DNA of 64,000 nucleotides from Mesobacillus harenae (GTDB lineage: Bacteria; Bacillota; Bacilli; Bacillales; Cytobacillaceae), in NCBI RefSeq assembly GCF_013343715.1, contig NZ_JABUNR010000001.1, positions 62,001 to 126,000 of the forward strand, given 5' to 3'. Position 1 is the first letter of the stretch; each line of letters opens with the position of its first letter. Of the stretch, positions 17,953 through 27,006 are shown piece after piece. The notes under the pieces are model-generated. The model saw nothing but the letters and a program-made list of their open reading frames with translations. It did not search any database and was not told the DNA's origin. The position numbers and the translations under genes are program-made.

Positions 17953-19548
17953 ATGAACACGAAACACAAACCATGGTATGCAATAGTGTTAGTAAGTTTG
18001 TTCTTGCTGTTATCTGCCTGTTCAAATGACAAGCCGGCTAAAGAAGCGGATACAGCTGCTGAAGGGCAGCCAGCAGGCGGCATTGCTGTATACGGCTCAC
18101 ACGATGACATTATGACATTCTGGGATCCGAGTGACAGCTATTCAAATGAAATCATTGCAATGAACAATATGTATGAGACACTGCTTCGTTATGATACTAA
18201 AGACGAAAGCTTCAAAAACATACTAGCTGAAACGTATAATGTTTCCGATGATGGCCTTACATGGACATTTACACTAAGGAAAGATGTTAAGTTTCATACA
18301 GGAAATGATTTGACAGCTGAAGCTGCCAAAGCTTCTATTGAGCGCACAATTGAAAGAGGCAAGGGCGCAGCATTTATTTGGGACCCGGTTGAGGAGATTA
18401 ACGCCAAGGATACCCACACATTGGAGTTCAAGCTAAGCTATCCAGCTGCACTTGACACAATTGTTTCATCTGGTTATGCAGCATTTATTTTCGATGCAGC
18501 AGCTGCTGAAGAAAATGGTGGTGAAGAATGGTTTAATGAAGGGAATTCTGCAGGAACCGGCCCTTACAGCCCAGAAAAGTGGGATCGCGGCAGCCAGCTA
18601 ATTCTTGATTCTTTTGATGAATACTGGGGTGAGTGGGAAGCAGACCAATACCAGAAGGTAGTGTTCAAAACGATTCAGGAAGCCAATACACGCTTGCAAA
18701 TGGCTAAAGGCGGCGAACTTCAGTTTGTCAGCCAGCTTCCAAATGAATTAATAAAATCAGTTGAAGAAGCGGATGGTGTATCCGTTCATGAGACAGAGAG
18801 CTTCCAGCAGCTTGTTATGATGTTTAACACAGAGGCAGGTCCGCTAAAGGACTCAAAAGTACGCCAGGCTCTCGCTTATGCGATTCCATATGACAATATC
18901 ATTCAGGATGTATTAGGCAATACAGCAACCCAGTCGTTCGGCAGTATCCCAGCAGGACTTTGGGGCCATGACAGCAGCTTGCATCAATACAATCAAGATC
19001 TTGATAAAGCAAAGCAGCTTTTGGAAGAAGCAGGAGTTGATGGCGGAGAGCTGACACTTACCTATGTGTCTTCAGATGAAGAAGAGCGCCAAATCGCTGA
19101 GCTGCTGAAAATCGAACTTGCTAAAATTGGCTTTGAATTAGAATTAAAAGGTATGCTCTGGGACGCGCAGTGGGATATGTCCAAAGCTACCAATCCAGAA
19201 GAGCGTCAGGATATCTTACTTATGTACTGGTGGCCAGATTATGCAGACCCATACTCTTTCATGAAAAATCTGTACGCTTCTGAGGATGAAATTGTGTTTA
19301 ATTTAGCTTATTACAAAAATGAGCAATACGATCAGCTCGTTGACGAAGCCCAGGAAGTTGCCGGTGTCGACAGAGACAAAGCGATTGAACTTTATAAGCA
19401 AGCCCAACAAATTTTAGTTGAAGAGGTCCCTGGTCTTTCCTTGTATGATAGAAAATACATCCGTGTTATAAATGACAGCTTTGGCGGATACGAAGATAAC
19501 CCGGCTTATCCGAATGTTGTATTCTTCCACGACACGTATAAAAAGTAG
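17953..19548 (+). CDS. ABC transporter substrate-binding lipoprotein, peptide/nickel family
   Basis: The protein has 531 residues. A lipoprotein signal with lipobox LLSACSN places it on the outer face of the membrane. The body shows the family-5 binding-protein pattern: NMYETLLRYDTKD, LAETYNVSDDGLTWTFTLRKDVKFHTG, and VRQALAYAIPYDNI. Members bind di- and oligopeptides, nickel chelates, opines or other small polar ligands. The four genes behind it supply two permeases and two ATPases. Its place behind the hydantoinase cluster suggests that it captures the cyclic amide substrate or a peptide precursor (inference). GGGGGAAG is the ribosome site. Confidence 0.9.
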   Translation: MNTKHKPWYAIVLVSLFLLLSACSNDKPAKEADTAAEGQPAGGIAVYGSHDDIMTFWDPSDSYSNEIIAMNNMYETLLRYDTKDESFKNILAETYNVSDDGLTWTFTLRKDVKFHTGNDLTAEAAKASIERTIERGKGAAFIWDPVEEINAKDTHTLEFKLSYPAALDTIVSSGYAAFIFDAAAAEENGGEEWFNEGNSAGTGPYSPEKWDRGSQLILDSFDEYWGEWEADQYQKVVFKTIQEANTRLQMAKGGELQFVSQLPNELIKSVEEADGVSVHETESFQQLVMMFNTEAGPLKDSKVRQALAYAIPYDNIIQDVLGNTATQSFGSIPAGLWGHDSSLHQYNQDLDKAKQLLEEAGVDGGELTLTYVSSDEEERQIAELLKIELAKIGFELELKGMLWDAQWDMSKATNPEERQDILLMYWWPDYADPYSFMKNLYASEDEIVFNLAYYKNEQYDQLVDEAQEVAGVDRDKAIELYKQAQQILVEEVPGLSLYDRKYIRVINDSFGGYEDNPAYPNVVFFHDTYKK

Positions 19549-19558
19549 GTGCTCATGA

Positions 19559-20581
19559 ATGATTCGCTTTTTAATCCGCAGAATTCTGCTTGGAATATTT
19601 GTATTGTTCGGTGTATCACTTATTACTTTTCTGATAGCACGTGTAATCCCATCTGAACCTGCGGCCCGTTGGATCGGGCCGCGGGCAACTGCTGAACAGA
19701 TCGCCGCTGCAAAAGTTGAGTTAGGGCTAAATCAGCCACTCTTTATGCAATACATTAACTATATAAAAGGTTTATTTACTGGCGACTGGGGAGTATCAAT
19801 TACTTCCCATCAGCCCGTTTTAAAGGAGCTCTTGATTTTTCTTCCATCAAGCCTTGAAATCATCCTTGGAGGAATGCTTATCGCATTGATAGTCGGCATT
19901 CCTCTTGGTGTTTTAACTGCCGTTTACAAGGAGACATGGATAGATCATCTATCGCGCGGAATAAGCATTGGAGGGGTATCGATTCCTGCTTTCTGGCTTG
20001 CGATGATTTTACAATTAATTTTTTATCAGTACCTTGGCTGGTTTCCGCTGGGGGAAAGAGTATCAACAGAAACAGCGTTGCTCTATCCCATTGAGACAAT
20101 AACAGGATCCAATTTAATCGATTCAGCAGTACAGGGAAACTGGGTTTATTTTTCCGATGCTCTTAACCATTCGATCCTGCCGATGCTTACGATGGCTGCC
20201 TTTCCTTTAGGGGTCGTTACACGGATGACCCGCTCTTCAATGCTTGAAGTGGTGGGTGAGGAGTATATGCGCGTGACAAAAGCATTTGGCTTTTCAAGCG
20301 GAGTCCGCACTTTTAAATATGCGTTAAAAAATGCTATGGGCCCAACGATTACTTCATTAGGGTTAACGTTTGCCTATGCATTAACAACTACTTTTTTAAT
20401 CGAGTCCGTTTTTACCTGGCCAGGTCTAGGCTTATACACATCGAATGCGATATTGTCTTCAGATTACCCAGTGATAATGGGAGTGACAATATTCGTTACA
20501 GCAGCCTACTTAATCGTCAACTTACTGGTTGATATTACACTGGCAATTTTGGATCCACGAATTAAAGTAAATGTGGAATAA
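19559..20581 (+). CDS. ABC transporter permease (DppB/OppB type)
   Basis: The protein has 340 residues and six membrane helices. The N terminus IRFLIRRILLGIFVLFGVSLITFL is the standard OppB/DppB opening, and the EAA-like cytoplasmic loop (EEYMRVTKAFGFS) near residue 235 is the ATPase contact. It starts 10 bases after the binding-protein gene and forms the channel with the next permease. Confidence 0.92.
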   Translation: MIRFLIRRILLGIFVLFGVSLITFLIARVIPSEPAARWIGPRATAEQIAAAKVELGLNQPLFMQYINYIKGLFTGDWGVSITSHQPVLKELLIFLPSSLEIILGGMLIALIVGIPLGVLTAVYKETWIDHLSRGISIGGVSIPAFWLAMILQLIFYQYLGWFPLGERVSTETALLYPIETITGSNLIDSAVQGNWVYFSDALNHSILPMLTMAAFPLGVVTRMTRSSMLEVVGEEYMRVTKAFGFSSGVRTFKYALKNAMGPTITSLGLTFAYALTTTFLIESVFTWPGLGLYTSNAILSSDYPVIMGVTIFVTAAYLIVNLLVDITLAILDPRIKVNVE

Positions 20582-20595
20582 GGAGGAAGTAATAG

Positions 20596-21519
20596 ATGGA
20601 CTTAAAAACTAATATAACTCCTCCTCCGTCGATGGAGAAGATCGGTTCCAAATCCACACTCAGCAATTCTGCTTTTTTAGCAGAAATTCGTTACTTTTTT
20701 AAGATGAATAAACTAGCCTTTTTAGGATTTATTATCATTGTCACACTCATTTTGCTGGCGTTGCTGGCTCCGTTAATCATTCCATATCCAAACGATGTTG
20801 CTTTAGAAACCCATGTTGAGAATAAGCTTCAGCCTCCTAGCGCAGACCACTGGTTTGGTACAGACGAGCTTGGGAGAGATTTGTTCAGCAGGGTAATCTA
20901 CGGTACTCGAGTATCTTTTCAAATAGGTTTGATAGCAATTGGCCTCGCCGTCTTAATTGGGATTCCGCTAGGACTAATTGCAGGATATTTCGGCAGGTGG
21001 GTTGATGAAGTGATCATGAGGATAAGTGATGTTTTCTTGAGCTTCCCTCCATTATTGCTTTCAATAGCAATAGCTGCCCTGTTAGGACCTTCACTGACGA
21101 ATCTAATGATCGCGATTTCGATTTCATGGTGGCCATGGTATACAAGGCTGATTCGGGGCCAGGTTGTGTCACTTAGAGAACGCGGGTTTGTCGAAGCGGC
21201 GCAAGCTATGGGTGTTCCATCCTGGAAGGTTATTGCCCGTCATATTCTCCCCAACAGTATGGCTCCAGTAATTGTCCAAATTTCAATGGATTTTGGTTCG
21301 ATAATTTTAACAGCAGCGTCACTTAGCTTTTTGGGACTGGGGGCTCAGCCGCCATTACCAGAATGGGGTCTGTTAATCAATATCGGACGTAATTTCTTTT
21401 TAACAAATTGGTGGTACGTAACGTTCCCGGGTTTGTTTATTTTCATTTCAGTAATGGCCTTTAATTTATTTGGTGATGGTTTAAGAGATTATCTGGATCC
21501 AAAGACTCGAGATTCATAA
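20596..21519 (+). CDS. ABC transporter permease (DppC/OppC type)
   Basis: The protein has 307 residues with an N-terminal cytoplasmic extension, six membrane helices, and the OppC hallmark HWFGTDELGRDLFSRV before the second helix. The EAA loop reads GFVEAAQAMGVPSWKVI. AAGGAGGAAG precedes the ATG. It pairs with the DppB-type permease directly upstream. Confidence 0.92.
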   Translation: MDLKTNITPPPSMEKIGSKSTLSNSAFLAEIRYFFKMNKLAFLGFIIIVTLILLALLAPLIIPYPNDVALETHVENKLQPPSADHWFGTDELGRDLFSRVIYGTRVSFQIGLIAIGLAVLIGIPLGLIAGYFGRWVDEVIMRISDVFLSFPPLLLSIAIAALLGPSLTNLMIAISISWWPWYTRLIRGQVVSLRERGFVEAAQAMGVPSWKVIARHILPNSMAPVIVQISMDFGSIILTAASLSFLGLGAQPPLPEWGLLINIGRNFFLTNWWYVTFPGLFIFISVMAFNLFGDGLRDYLDPKTRDS

Positions 21520-21535
21520 TGGAGGGAACAAACGC

Positions 21536-22516
21536 GTGGATGTTCTGTTAGACATGAAAAACGTCAAAGTTGATATTAAAACCCGTTCTGGAACATTTGC
21601 AGCCCTGGACCTTGAGCACTTATGGATAAATCGGGGTGAAACCGTGGCACTGGTCGGTGAAACTGGATCTGGAAAATCAATGACAGCATCAGCGATCATG
21701 AAGCTATTTCCAACCAACAAAGCAAAGATCACGAATGGGGAAATACTTTTTGAAGGACAAGATCTTGTTTCTTGGTCTGAAAGGAAAATGGAAAAGGTTC
21801 GCGGCAAGTCAATGACGATGATCTTTCAGGATCCGATGAGTTCATTGAATCCGGTTTTTCCGATCGGCGAGCCTATGGTCAGGATGATTTGCAAGCATCT
21901 TGGAGTAGGTAAAAAGGAGGCCAAAAAGACTGCGATTGAAGCGCTGTCGTTTGTTGGGCTTCCTGATCCAAAGGGGATGATGAAGCGCTACCCCCATGAA
22001 TTGAGCGGAGGCCAGAGGCAGCGTGTAATGATCTCCATGGCAATGGCATGCAAGCCAAAACTGTTAATAGCAGATGAACCAACGACAGCCTTAGACGTTA
22101 CGATCCAGCTGCAAATTTTATACTTAATTAACCAGATGAAGGAAAAGCAAGGAACTTCCATATTGTTCATAACACATAACCTGAGTGTAGTCTCTCATAT
22201 TGCTGATCGGATCGCCATTATGTATGGCGGACGAATTATTGAAACGGGGCGAACGAAGGAAGTGTTCCGTTCTCCAAGGCATCCTTATACCAAGATGCTA
22301 ATCGACGCAATTCCTAGTGTGACCAATGATCGCGAGCGGCTACCTGTGATTGAGGGTATGATTGACCGATCCATTGAAGGCTGTCCGTTTGCTAACCGCT
22401 GTCCAAAGGCAAGGCGGGAGTGCAGCACTCAAGGCATGCCAAAACTAGAAGGGTCCAGCCAGGATCATATGGCTGCCTGTTTTTTTCCGCTAGAGGAGGT
22501 GCCAGCACTTGTCTGA
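21536..22516 (+). CDS. ABC transporter ATP-binding protein (DppD/OppD type)
   Basis: The protein has 326 residues. Walker A is GETGSGKS, the signature is LSGGQRQRV, and Walker B is LLIADEP. The C-terminal oligopeptide-transporter extension carries the cysteine pattern CPFANRCPKARREC that binds an iron-sulfur cluster in some relatives. It starts at a GTG after GGAGGG and overlaps the next ATPase gene by eight bases. Confidence 0.92.
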   Translation: MDVLLDMKNVKVDIKTRSGTFAALDLEHLWINRGETVALVGETGSGKSMTASAIMKLFPTNKAKITNGEILFEGQDLVSWSERKMEKVRGKSMTMIFQDPMSSLNPVFPIGEPMVRMICKHLGVGKKEAKKTAIEALSFVGLPDPKGMMKRYPHELSGGQRQRVMISMAMACKPKLLIADEPTTALDVTIQLQILYLINQMKEKQGTSILFITHNLSVVSHIADRIAIMYGGRIIETGRTKEVFRSPRHPYTKMLIDAIPSVTNDRERLPVIEGMIDRSIEGCPFANRCPKARRECSTQGMPKLEGSSQDHMAACFFPLEEVPALV

Positions 22517-23471
22517 GCTTATAGAAGTTAAAAATTTAAAAAAGTACTTTCCAGTTAGAAAAGGTTTATTTGGGAAGAAACATTTTGTCCATGCTGTCGA
22601 TGACATAACGTTTTCTATTAAGCAGGGTGAATGCTTCGGCCTGGTTGGAGAGTCAGGCTGCGGTAAGAGCACATTATCCAGAACAATCCTGCGCAGCTAC
22701 AATCCAACGGAAGGTACGATCACTTTTTCAAATAAAGATCTGTTTAGCTTAAATAAACAAGATGAAAAACAAAGCCGCAAAGATATCCAAATGGTTTTCC
22801 AGGACCCATACTGGTCGGTGAATCCGAAAATGACAATCGGTTCAATTATCGAAGAACCGATCGTAACCCACTTAAAGCTTACGAAAAAGGAAAGAGAGGC
22901 AGAGGCAAAGCGTTTGCTCCATGAAGTTGGCCTTTCGCCTGATTTTTACTCGCGCTACCCGCACCAGCTGAGCGGGGGCCAGAGGCAAAGAGTAGGAATT
23001 GCCCGGGCAATTGCCCTTAATCCGAAACTGATTATTTTGGATGAGCCCACTTCTGCACTTGATATGTCAGTGCAGGCTCAAATTTTAAACTTATTGAAGG
23101 ACCTGCAGCGGTCAAAAGGCTTTACGTACCTGTTCATCTCACACGACTTAAGTGTCATCAAGCATATGTGCTCCAGGTTAGCGGTCATGTATCTTGGTGA
23201 AATCGTTGAAATGGGAGAAGCTTCTAAAATATTCAAGAAGCCGGAACATCCTTATACGAAGCTTTTATTCAATTCCCTTCCAACTCTTGAACAGACCGAC
23301 TTTACCCTTTCCATGTTTGAAGGGGAGATGCCAAAAGCAATTGATCCTCCGAAGGGCTGTCGGTTTGCTTCACGATGTAAATATGCCGTGGATGCCTGTT
23401 CAAAGAAGCAAGAGCTTTTCTTTATCAATGAGGAGAGTAGCCACCAGGTTCGCTGCCATTTGCTGAAATAG
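22509..23471 (+). CDS. ABC transporter ATP-binding protein (DppF/OppF type)
   Basis: The protein has 320 residues. Walker A is GESGCGKST, the signature is LSGGQRQRVG, and Walker B is LIILDEP. The end carries CRFASRCKYAVDAC, the partner cysteine motif of the OppD/F family. The TTG start at 22509 is supported by GAGGAGGT just upstream. It forms the ATPase heterodimer with the preceding protein; a terminator follows. Confidence 0.92.
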   Translation: MSELIEVKNLKKYFPVRKGLFGKKHFVHAVDDITFSIKQGECFGLVGESGCGKSTLSRTILRSYNPTEGTITFSNKDLFSLNKQDEKQSRKDIQMVFQDPYWSVNPKMTIGSIIEEPIVTHLKLTKKEREAEAKRLLHEVGLSPDFYSRYPHQLSGGQRQRVGIARAIALNPKLIILDEPTSALDMSVQAQILNLLKDLQRSKGFTYLFISHDLSVIKHMCSRLAVMYLGEIVEMGEASKIFKKPEHPYTKLLFNSLPTLEQTDFTLSMFEGEMPKAIDPPKGCRFASRCKYAVDACSKKQELFFINEESSHQVRCHLLK

Positions 23472-23490
23472 GACTAAAACATATGGATAG

Positions 23491-23523
23491 CCGTACTGAC
23501 TCTTTGAGCAGTACGGTTTTTTA
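23491..23523 (+). terminator. Intrinsic terminator of the ABC importer operon
   Basis: Stem CCGTACTG/CAGTACGG with a ten-base loop and a TTTTTT tail. Confidence 0.92.
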
Positions 23524-23685
23524 TTGTTAGGAAATTAAAAGGTTACCAAGTTATGTATAATCATATGCGTTGTCTAAGGTCAGCTCCCGCATTTAGCCAG
23601 TTTTCCAATGATTGAACCTCCCCCGATGATCTTGCAAGGAGCTGATAGGCTTCGAACAGCTCGAGCGTGTACGAATCACTTCCAC

Positions 23686-23841
23686 ATTCGGACTTGGGGT
23701 AGCCAATCCCAGCTTGAGCTGTCCGAATCAGCCCCGCATTCGGACTCGGGGTAGCCAATTCCCGCTTAAGCTGTCCGAATCAGCCCCGCATTCGGACTCG
23801 GGGTAGCCAGTTCCCGCTTAAGCTGTCCGAATCAGCCCTCG
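23686..23841. repeat. Three tandem 52-bp units with inverted-repeat ends
   Basis: Three adjacent 52-bp units begin at 23686, 23738 and 23790. Copies two and three are nearly identical and the first differs at a few bases. Each unit starts with ATTCGGAC and carries its reverse complement GTCCGAAT about 34 bases later, so each can fold as a hairpin, with CCCCG/CGGGG blocks around the joints. A degenerate half copy may lie at 23656-23685. There are no unique spacers, so this is not a CRISPR array; it resembles a REP-like intergenic element. From 23842 to 24085 I see no gene. Confidence 0.85.
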
Positions 23842-24085
23842 TATTCTACTTCCAGCACTCATTTCCTGCATTCTCTGTCTACTCAAAACCGCAGAACGGA
23901 TTTACCACAGGAGTCCTTAGCCGGTCCCAGTTGCACCGTTTAACTTCTCGAGTCGCTTCAATCTTGCTGAGGAAGGCAAAGAAGAGAACTATATCACCTC
24001 AAGCTCTCCAGCGCTTGTCGAAGTTTATACAGTTGGTTTCACATTATAGAATGTCGGGGCTGCTGCTTGTAACAGGCAGTACCGT

Positions 24086-25006
24086 TCATGTTCGCGCAAG
24101 ACCTCTTTCAAAAGCTGAGAGATGATTTAATGACGCATTGCGTAGTTGTGTAAAAATCGTTCTCACATCGGCAGGTAAATCAAAGGTTAAAAACCTTTCA
24201 TACATGGAAATATTGTCTATCTCACCTTCAACACCTGCAGCATAGGCAGCCTTAAGGTTTTCTGGAGTTATAATAAAGGACTGTGATATATCAGCAGGCA
24301 GCGGGACTTGATACCGATCGAATAGAGGCAATAGGGCATTGATATGTCTTATTTCCGCCTCTTTAATTTGCGAAAAAGTACGTATATATCCAAAGGCATC
24401 TAAAATATTATCGTATCTTGCTTGGGCTAAGTATTCGTCCTGAATCGCATAGGTTAACATTTTTGGAAGTGTCAGGGTAGTGGAATTTAAGGCACCTTTT
24501 GCCCCATAATTTTCTGCATTTTGGCGTTCACAGTGTGACCTTCGATGATTTTTCGTTAGAAAATACAAAAACCAGACAGCGTGATTTTGCTCATCAGCTG
24601 CTGCACGGCGAAAAGTTTCTTTAATTAATGGATCTTGTGCCTTATCAGCAATATCTAAATAAAAATCAACGGTTTCTTGCTCATCCTTAAAGGCGAATTC
24701 TAGACCTTCATTGTACGTATCCGGACATTCTTCACTGATTTCAGGTGAGTGCTTCCTTCCTGTCAGATTGACATAGATTCTATTAAATTCTTCGAAATGA
24801 CGCCTTTCATCTTTTCTTATCTCTAAAATCTGCTTGCTCTCTACAGTTGCCGGTGCCAATTTAGATAACTTTTTATAGCATATAATAGCGCTATATTCAC
24901 CATTAATGGCTTTTTGTATATCTGTTGCTAATTGTGTGTCCTGTGTTACACGGAAATATTGATTAGTATTTGGATGATAATTATAATAAGGCTGATTGAA
25001 AAACAT
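24086..25006 (-). CDS. Double ferritin-like/rubrerythrin-type diiron protein
   Basis: The 306-residue protein contains two ferritin-like four-helix regions in tandem. The first has GEYSAIICY, DERRHFEEF, DEQETVDFY and DEQNHAVWF, which supply the usual Glu and ExxH diiron ligands. The second repeats the pattern with QDEYLAQARY, EAEIRHINALL, EGEIDNISMY and SLNHLSAFE. The N terminus is rich in Asn, Tyr and Phe. Proteins of this group, including DUF2202-like ones, are linked to oxidative stress or iron storage, often in stationary phase or spores. CAGGAGGAG precedes the ATG. The gene stands alone. The exact activity is unknown. Confidence 0.8.
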   Translation of the reverse strand: MFFNQPYYNYHPNTNQYFRVTQDTQLATDIQKAINGEYSAIICYKKLSKLAPATVESKQILEIRKDERRHFEEFNRIYVNLTGRKHSPEISEECPDTYNEGLEFAFKDEQETVDFYLDIADKAQDPLIKETFRRAAADEQNHAVWFLYFLTKNHRRSHCERQNAENYGAKGALNSTTLTLPKMLTYAIQDEYLAQARYDNILDAFGYIRTFSQIKEAEIRHINALLPLFDRYQVPLPADISQSFIITPENLKAAYAAGVEGEIDNISMYERFLTFDLPADVRTIFTQLRNASLNHLSAFERGLART

Positions 25007-25365
25007 CTAGAATCTCCTCCTGAGATTATTGAAATTATATTATCGTATTTTCATACTTAGGCAAGTGTGCCTGTTACAGTAACATAAAATTAGTTTGGTA
25101 GGATCGTGACTCTAAAAAAGATATACAAATGACGGTTATAAAAAATATAAAAATACTGTTTATCTAGCTTTGTCGGGTTTTTCCAAAAAAACATGAAAAC
25201 GCTTGCGGATGTCTGAATTTTTAAAATACAATGGAAACATATTTAATTCTTGCAGACTGTCCTGTCGTCAGGATTACTAAAACTTAGAGGTTACTGGTTT
25301 AATTTTAGGATATTGAAATGAGAATGGGTTTGTCGCATTATGAAAACAAGGAAGGGGATAGCCAG
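25007..25365. promoter_or_regulatory. Divergent intergenic region with a weak cre-like site at 25194-25207
   Basis: This region separates the ferritin-like gene (leftward) from the monooxygenase (rightward). TGAAAACGCTTGCG at 25194-25207 matches most of the CcpA cre consensus but ends CG rather than CA. A small inverted repeat, CCTG/CAGG, lies at about 25260-25272. No small gene is apparent. Confidence 0.35.
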
Positions 25366-26901
25366 ATGAGTGTAAAAGAGAGGAATTTCGACAAGCTTCA
25401 AAAAAATCGAGCGAAAGTCGTCATCATTGGATTAGGTTTTGCGGGAATCGCAGCGGCTATTCGCTTGAAGCAAGAGGGTGAAAATGACTTTATTATCCTC
25501 GAGCGAGGACATGATGTTGGTGGAGTATGGCGTGACAATCATTATCCTGGCTGTGCCTGTGATGTCGAGTCGCATCTTTATTCGCTTTCGTTTGCTCCGA
25601 ATCCAAACTGGAGCCGAAGGTTTTCTCCGCAGTCAGAAATTTATGCCTATCTCCAAGACTGTGCAAAAAGGTTCGGATTACTAAAACATGTCCGTTTCCA
25701 TCATGAGGTCAAACGAATGGATTGGCAAGAAGAGAGCGGTCAATGGCTGATTCAGACTAACAATGGCGAGTTCGAGTCCCGTATTACAGTGGGTGCTTTT
25801 GGGGCACTGAGTGATCCTTCAATACCTAACTTAAAAGGAATCGACAAGTTTAAAGGGGAGGCTTTCCATTCAGCGGCGTGGCCAAAAGACTTTAATCCAA
25901 AAGGAAAGCGAGTAGCAGTTGTTGGAACCGGTGCATCAGCGATTCAATTTATTCCTGCCATTCAGCCTGATGTTGATTCCATGCACGTTTTTCAACGAAC
26001 CCCAGCCTGGGTAATGCCGCGTCCTGACAGCGAGATTCGCCCGACCATGCAAAAGCTGTATCGAAAAATACCTATGCTTCAAAGAGCGGCTCGATTTAAA
26101 ATCTATGTGCAGCGTGAATCATTTGTTCTAGGGTTCCGGAACCCGAAGATAATGAAGAAAGTTAAGAGCTTAGCCCTACACCATATGCATAAAGCGGTAA
26201 AAGATCCTATCCTTCGCGAAAAGCTTACACCTGATTATACGATAGGATGTAAACGGATTCTGCTCTCTAATACGTATTACCCTGCTCTCGCTGAGGCGAA
26301 TGTGGATGTAGTTACGACAGGTATTGCTGAAATCACAGAAGACTCCGTTGTTGATGTAAAAGGGCACAGAGTTGAGGTAGACACCATCATTTTTGGCACC
26401 GGTTTCAAGGTTACAGATCTTCCTTTTGCTCACTACATTTTTGGAAAAGACGGACGATCAATGGCTGATGTGTGGAATGGGAGCCCTGAGGCATATGCGG
26501 GAACTACGGTTTCTGGCTACCCCAATTTATTTATCCTTCAAGGACCTAATACTGGTTTAGGACATTCTTCGGTTATTTTTATGGTGGAGGCTCAGATTGA
26601 CCATATGATAAAAGTGCTGAAACATATGCATAAAGAACAGATTGATATTATTGAGCCCCACCTGAGTGCTCAAAAGAATTTTGTAAAAGAGACAGAGAAG
26701 TCCATGCAGGGGACAGTTTGGACGGCGGGCGGCTGTGATAGCTGGTACCTTGACCGAACAGGCCGAAATTCCACGCTCTGGCCTGGGTATACGTTTTCGT
26801 TCCGTAAGCTAGTTGCCAAGTTAAAAAGGCAAGATTACGAAGGACGGCGTGCAACGGTATCAGCCAACGAGGCAGCACCATTCTTGAGGCAGGTTAAGTA
26901 G
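25366..26901 (+). CDS. FAD-dependent Baeyer-Villiger-type monooxygenase
   Basis: The protein has 511 residues. The FAD Rossmann motif VVIIGLGFAGIAAAI opens the domain, followed by GGVWRDNHYPGCACDVESHLYS. The Baeyer-Villiger fingerprint FxGxxxHxxxWP is complete as FKGEAFHSAAWP, and a second dinucleotide motif GTGASAIQFIP binds NADPH. Such enzymes insert oxygen beside a ketone carbonyl to give an ester or lactone. AAGGGGAT supports the ATG at 25366; an earlier ATG at 25318 has no ribosome site. An SDR gene follows 105 bases later, a common pairing in which the SDR makes the ketone from an alcohol. Confidence 0.87.
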   Translation: MSVKERNFDKLQKNRAKVVIIGLGFAGIAAAIRLKQEGENDFIILERGHDVGGVWRDNHYPGCACDVESHLYSLSFAPNPNWSRRFSPQSEIYAYLQDCAKRFGLLKHVRFHHEVKRMDWQEESGQWLIQTNNGEFESRITVGAFGALSDPSIPNLKGIDKFKGEAFHSAAWPKDFNPKGKRVAVVGTGASAIQFIPAIQPDVDSMHVFQRTPAWVMPRPDSEIRPTMQKLYRKIPMLQRAARFKIYVQRESFVLGFRNPKIMKKVKSLALHHMHKAVKDPILREKLTPDYTIGCKRILLSNTYYPALAEANVDVVTTGIAEITEDSVVDVKGHRVEVDTIIFGTGFKVTDLPFAHYIFGKDGRSMADVWNGSPEAYAGTTVSGYPNLFILQGPNTGLGHSSVIFMVEAQIDHMIKVLKHMHKEQIDIIEPHLSAQKNFVKETEKSMQGTVWTAGGCDSWYLDRTGRNSTLWPGYTFSFRKLVAKLKRQDYEGRRATVSANEAAPFLRQVK

Positions 26902-27006
26902 GGGTTTCTATTTTATTTGCTGAGGAATCTTTGATCTAGGATGTCGTAGCAATACCTTCTGATAAGAGAGTTCACTAGAATACCTATATGCAGAAAGGGA
27001 GATTTT

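Noticed and set aside
23686..23841. CRISPR array
   Set aside because: Units are adjacent, with no unique spacers, and no cas genes are nearby.
25318..25365. Upstream start for the first monooxygenase
   Set aside because: No ribosome site; AAGGGGAT favours the ATG at 25366.
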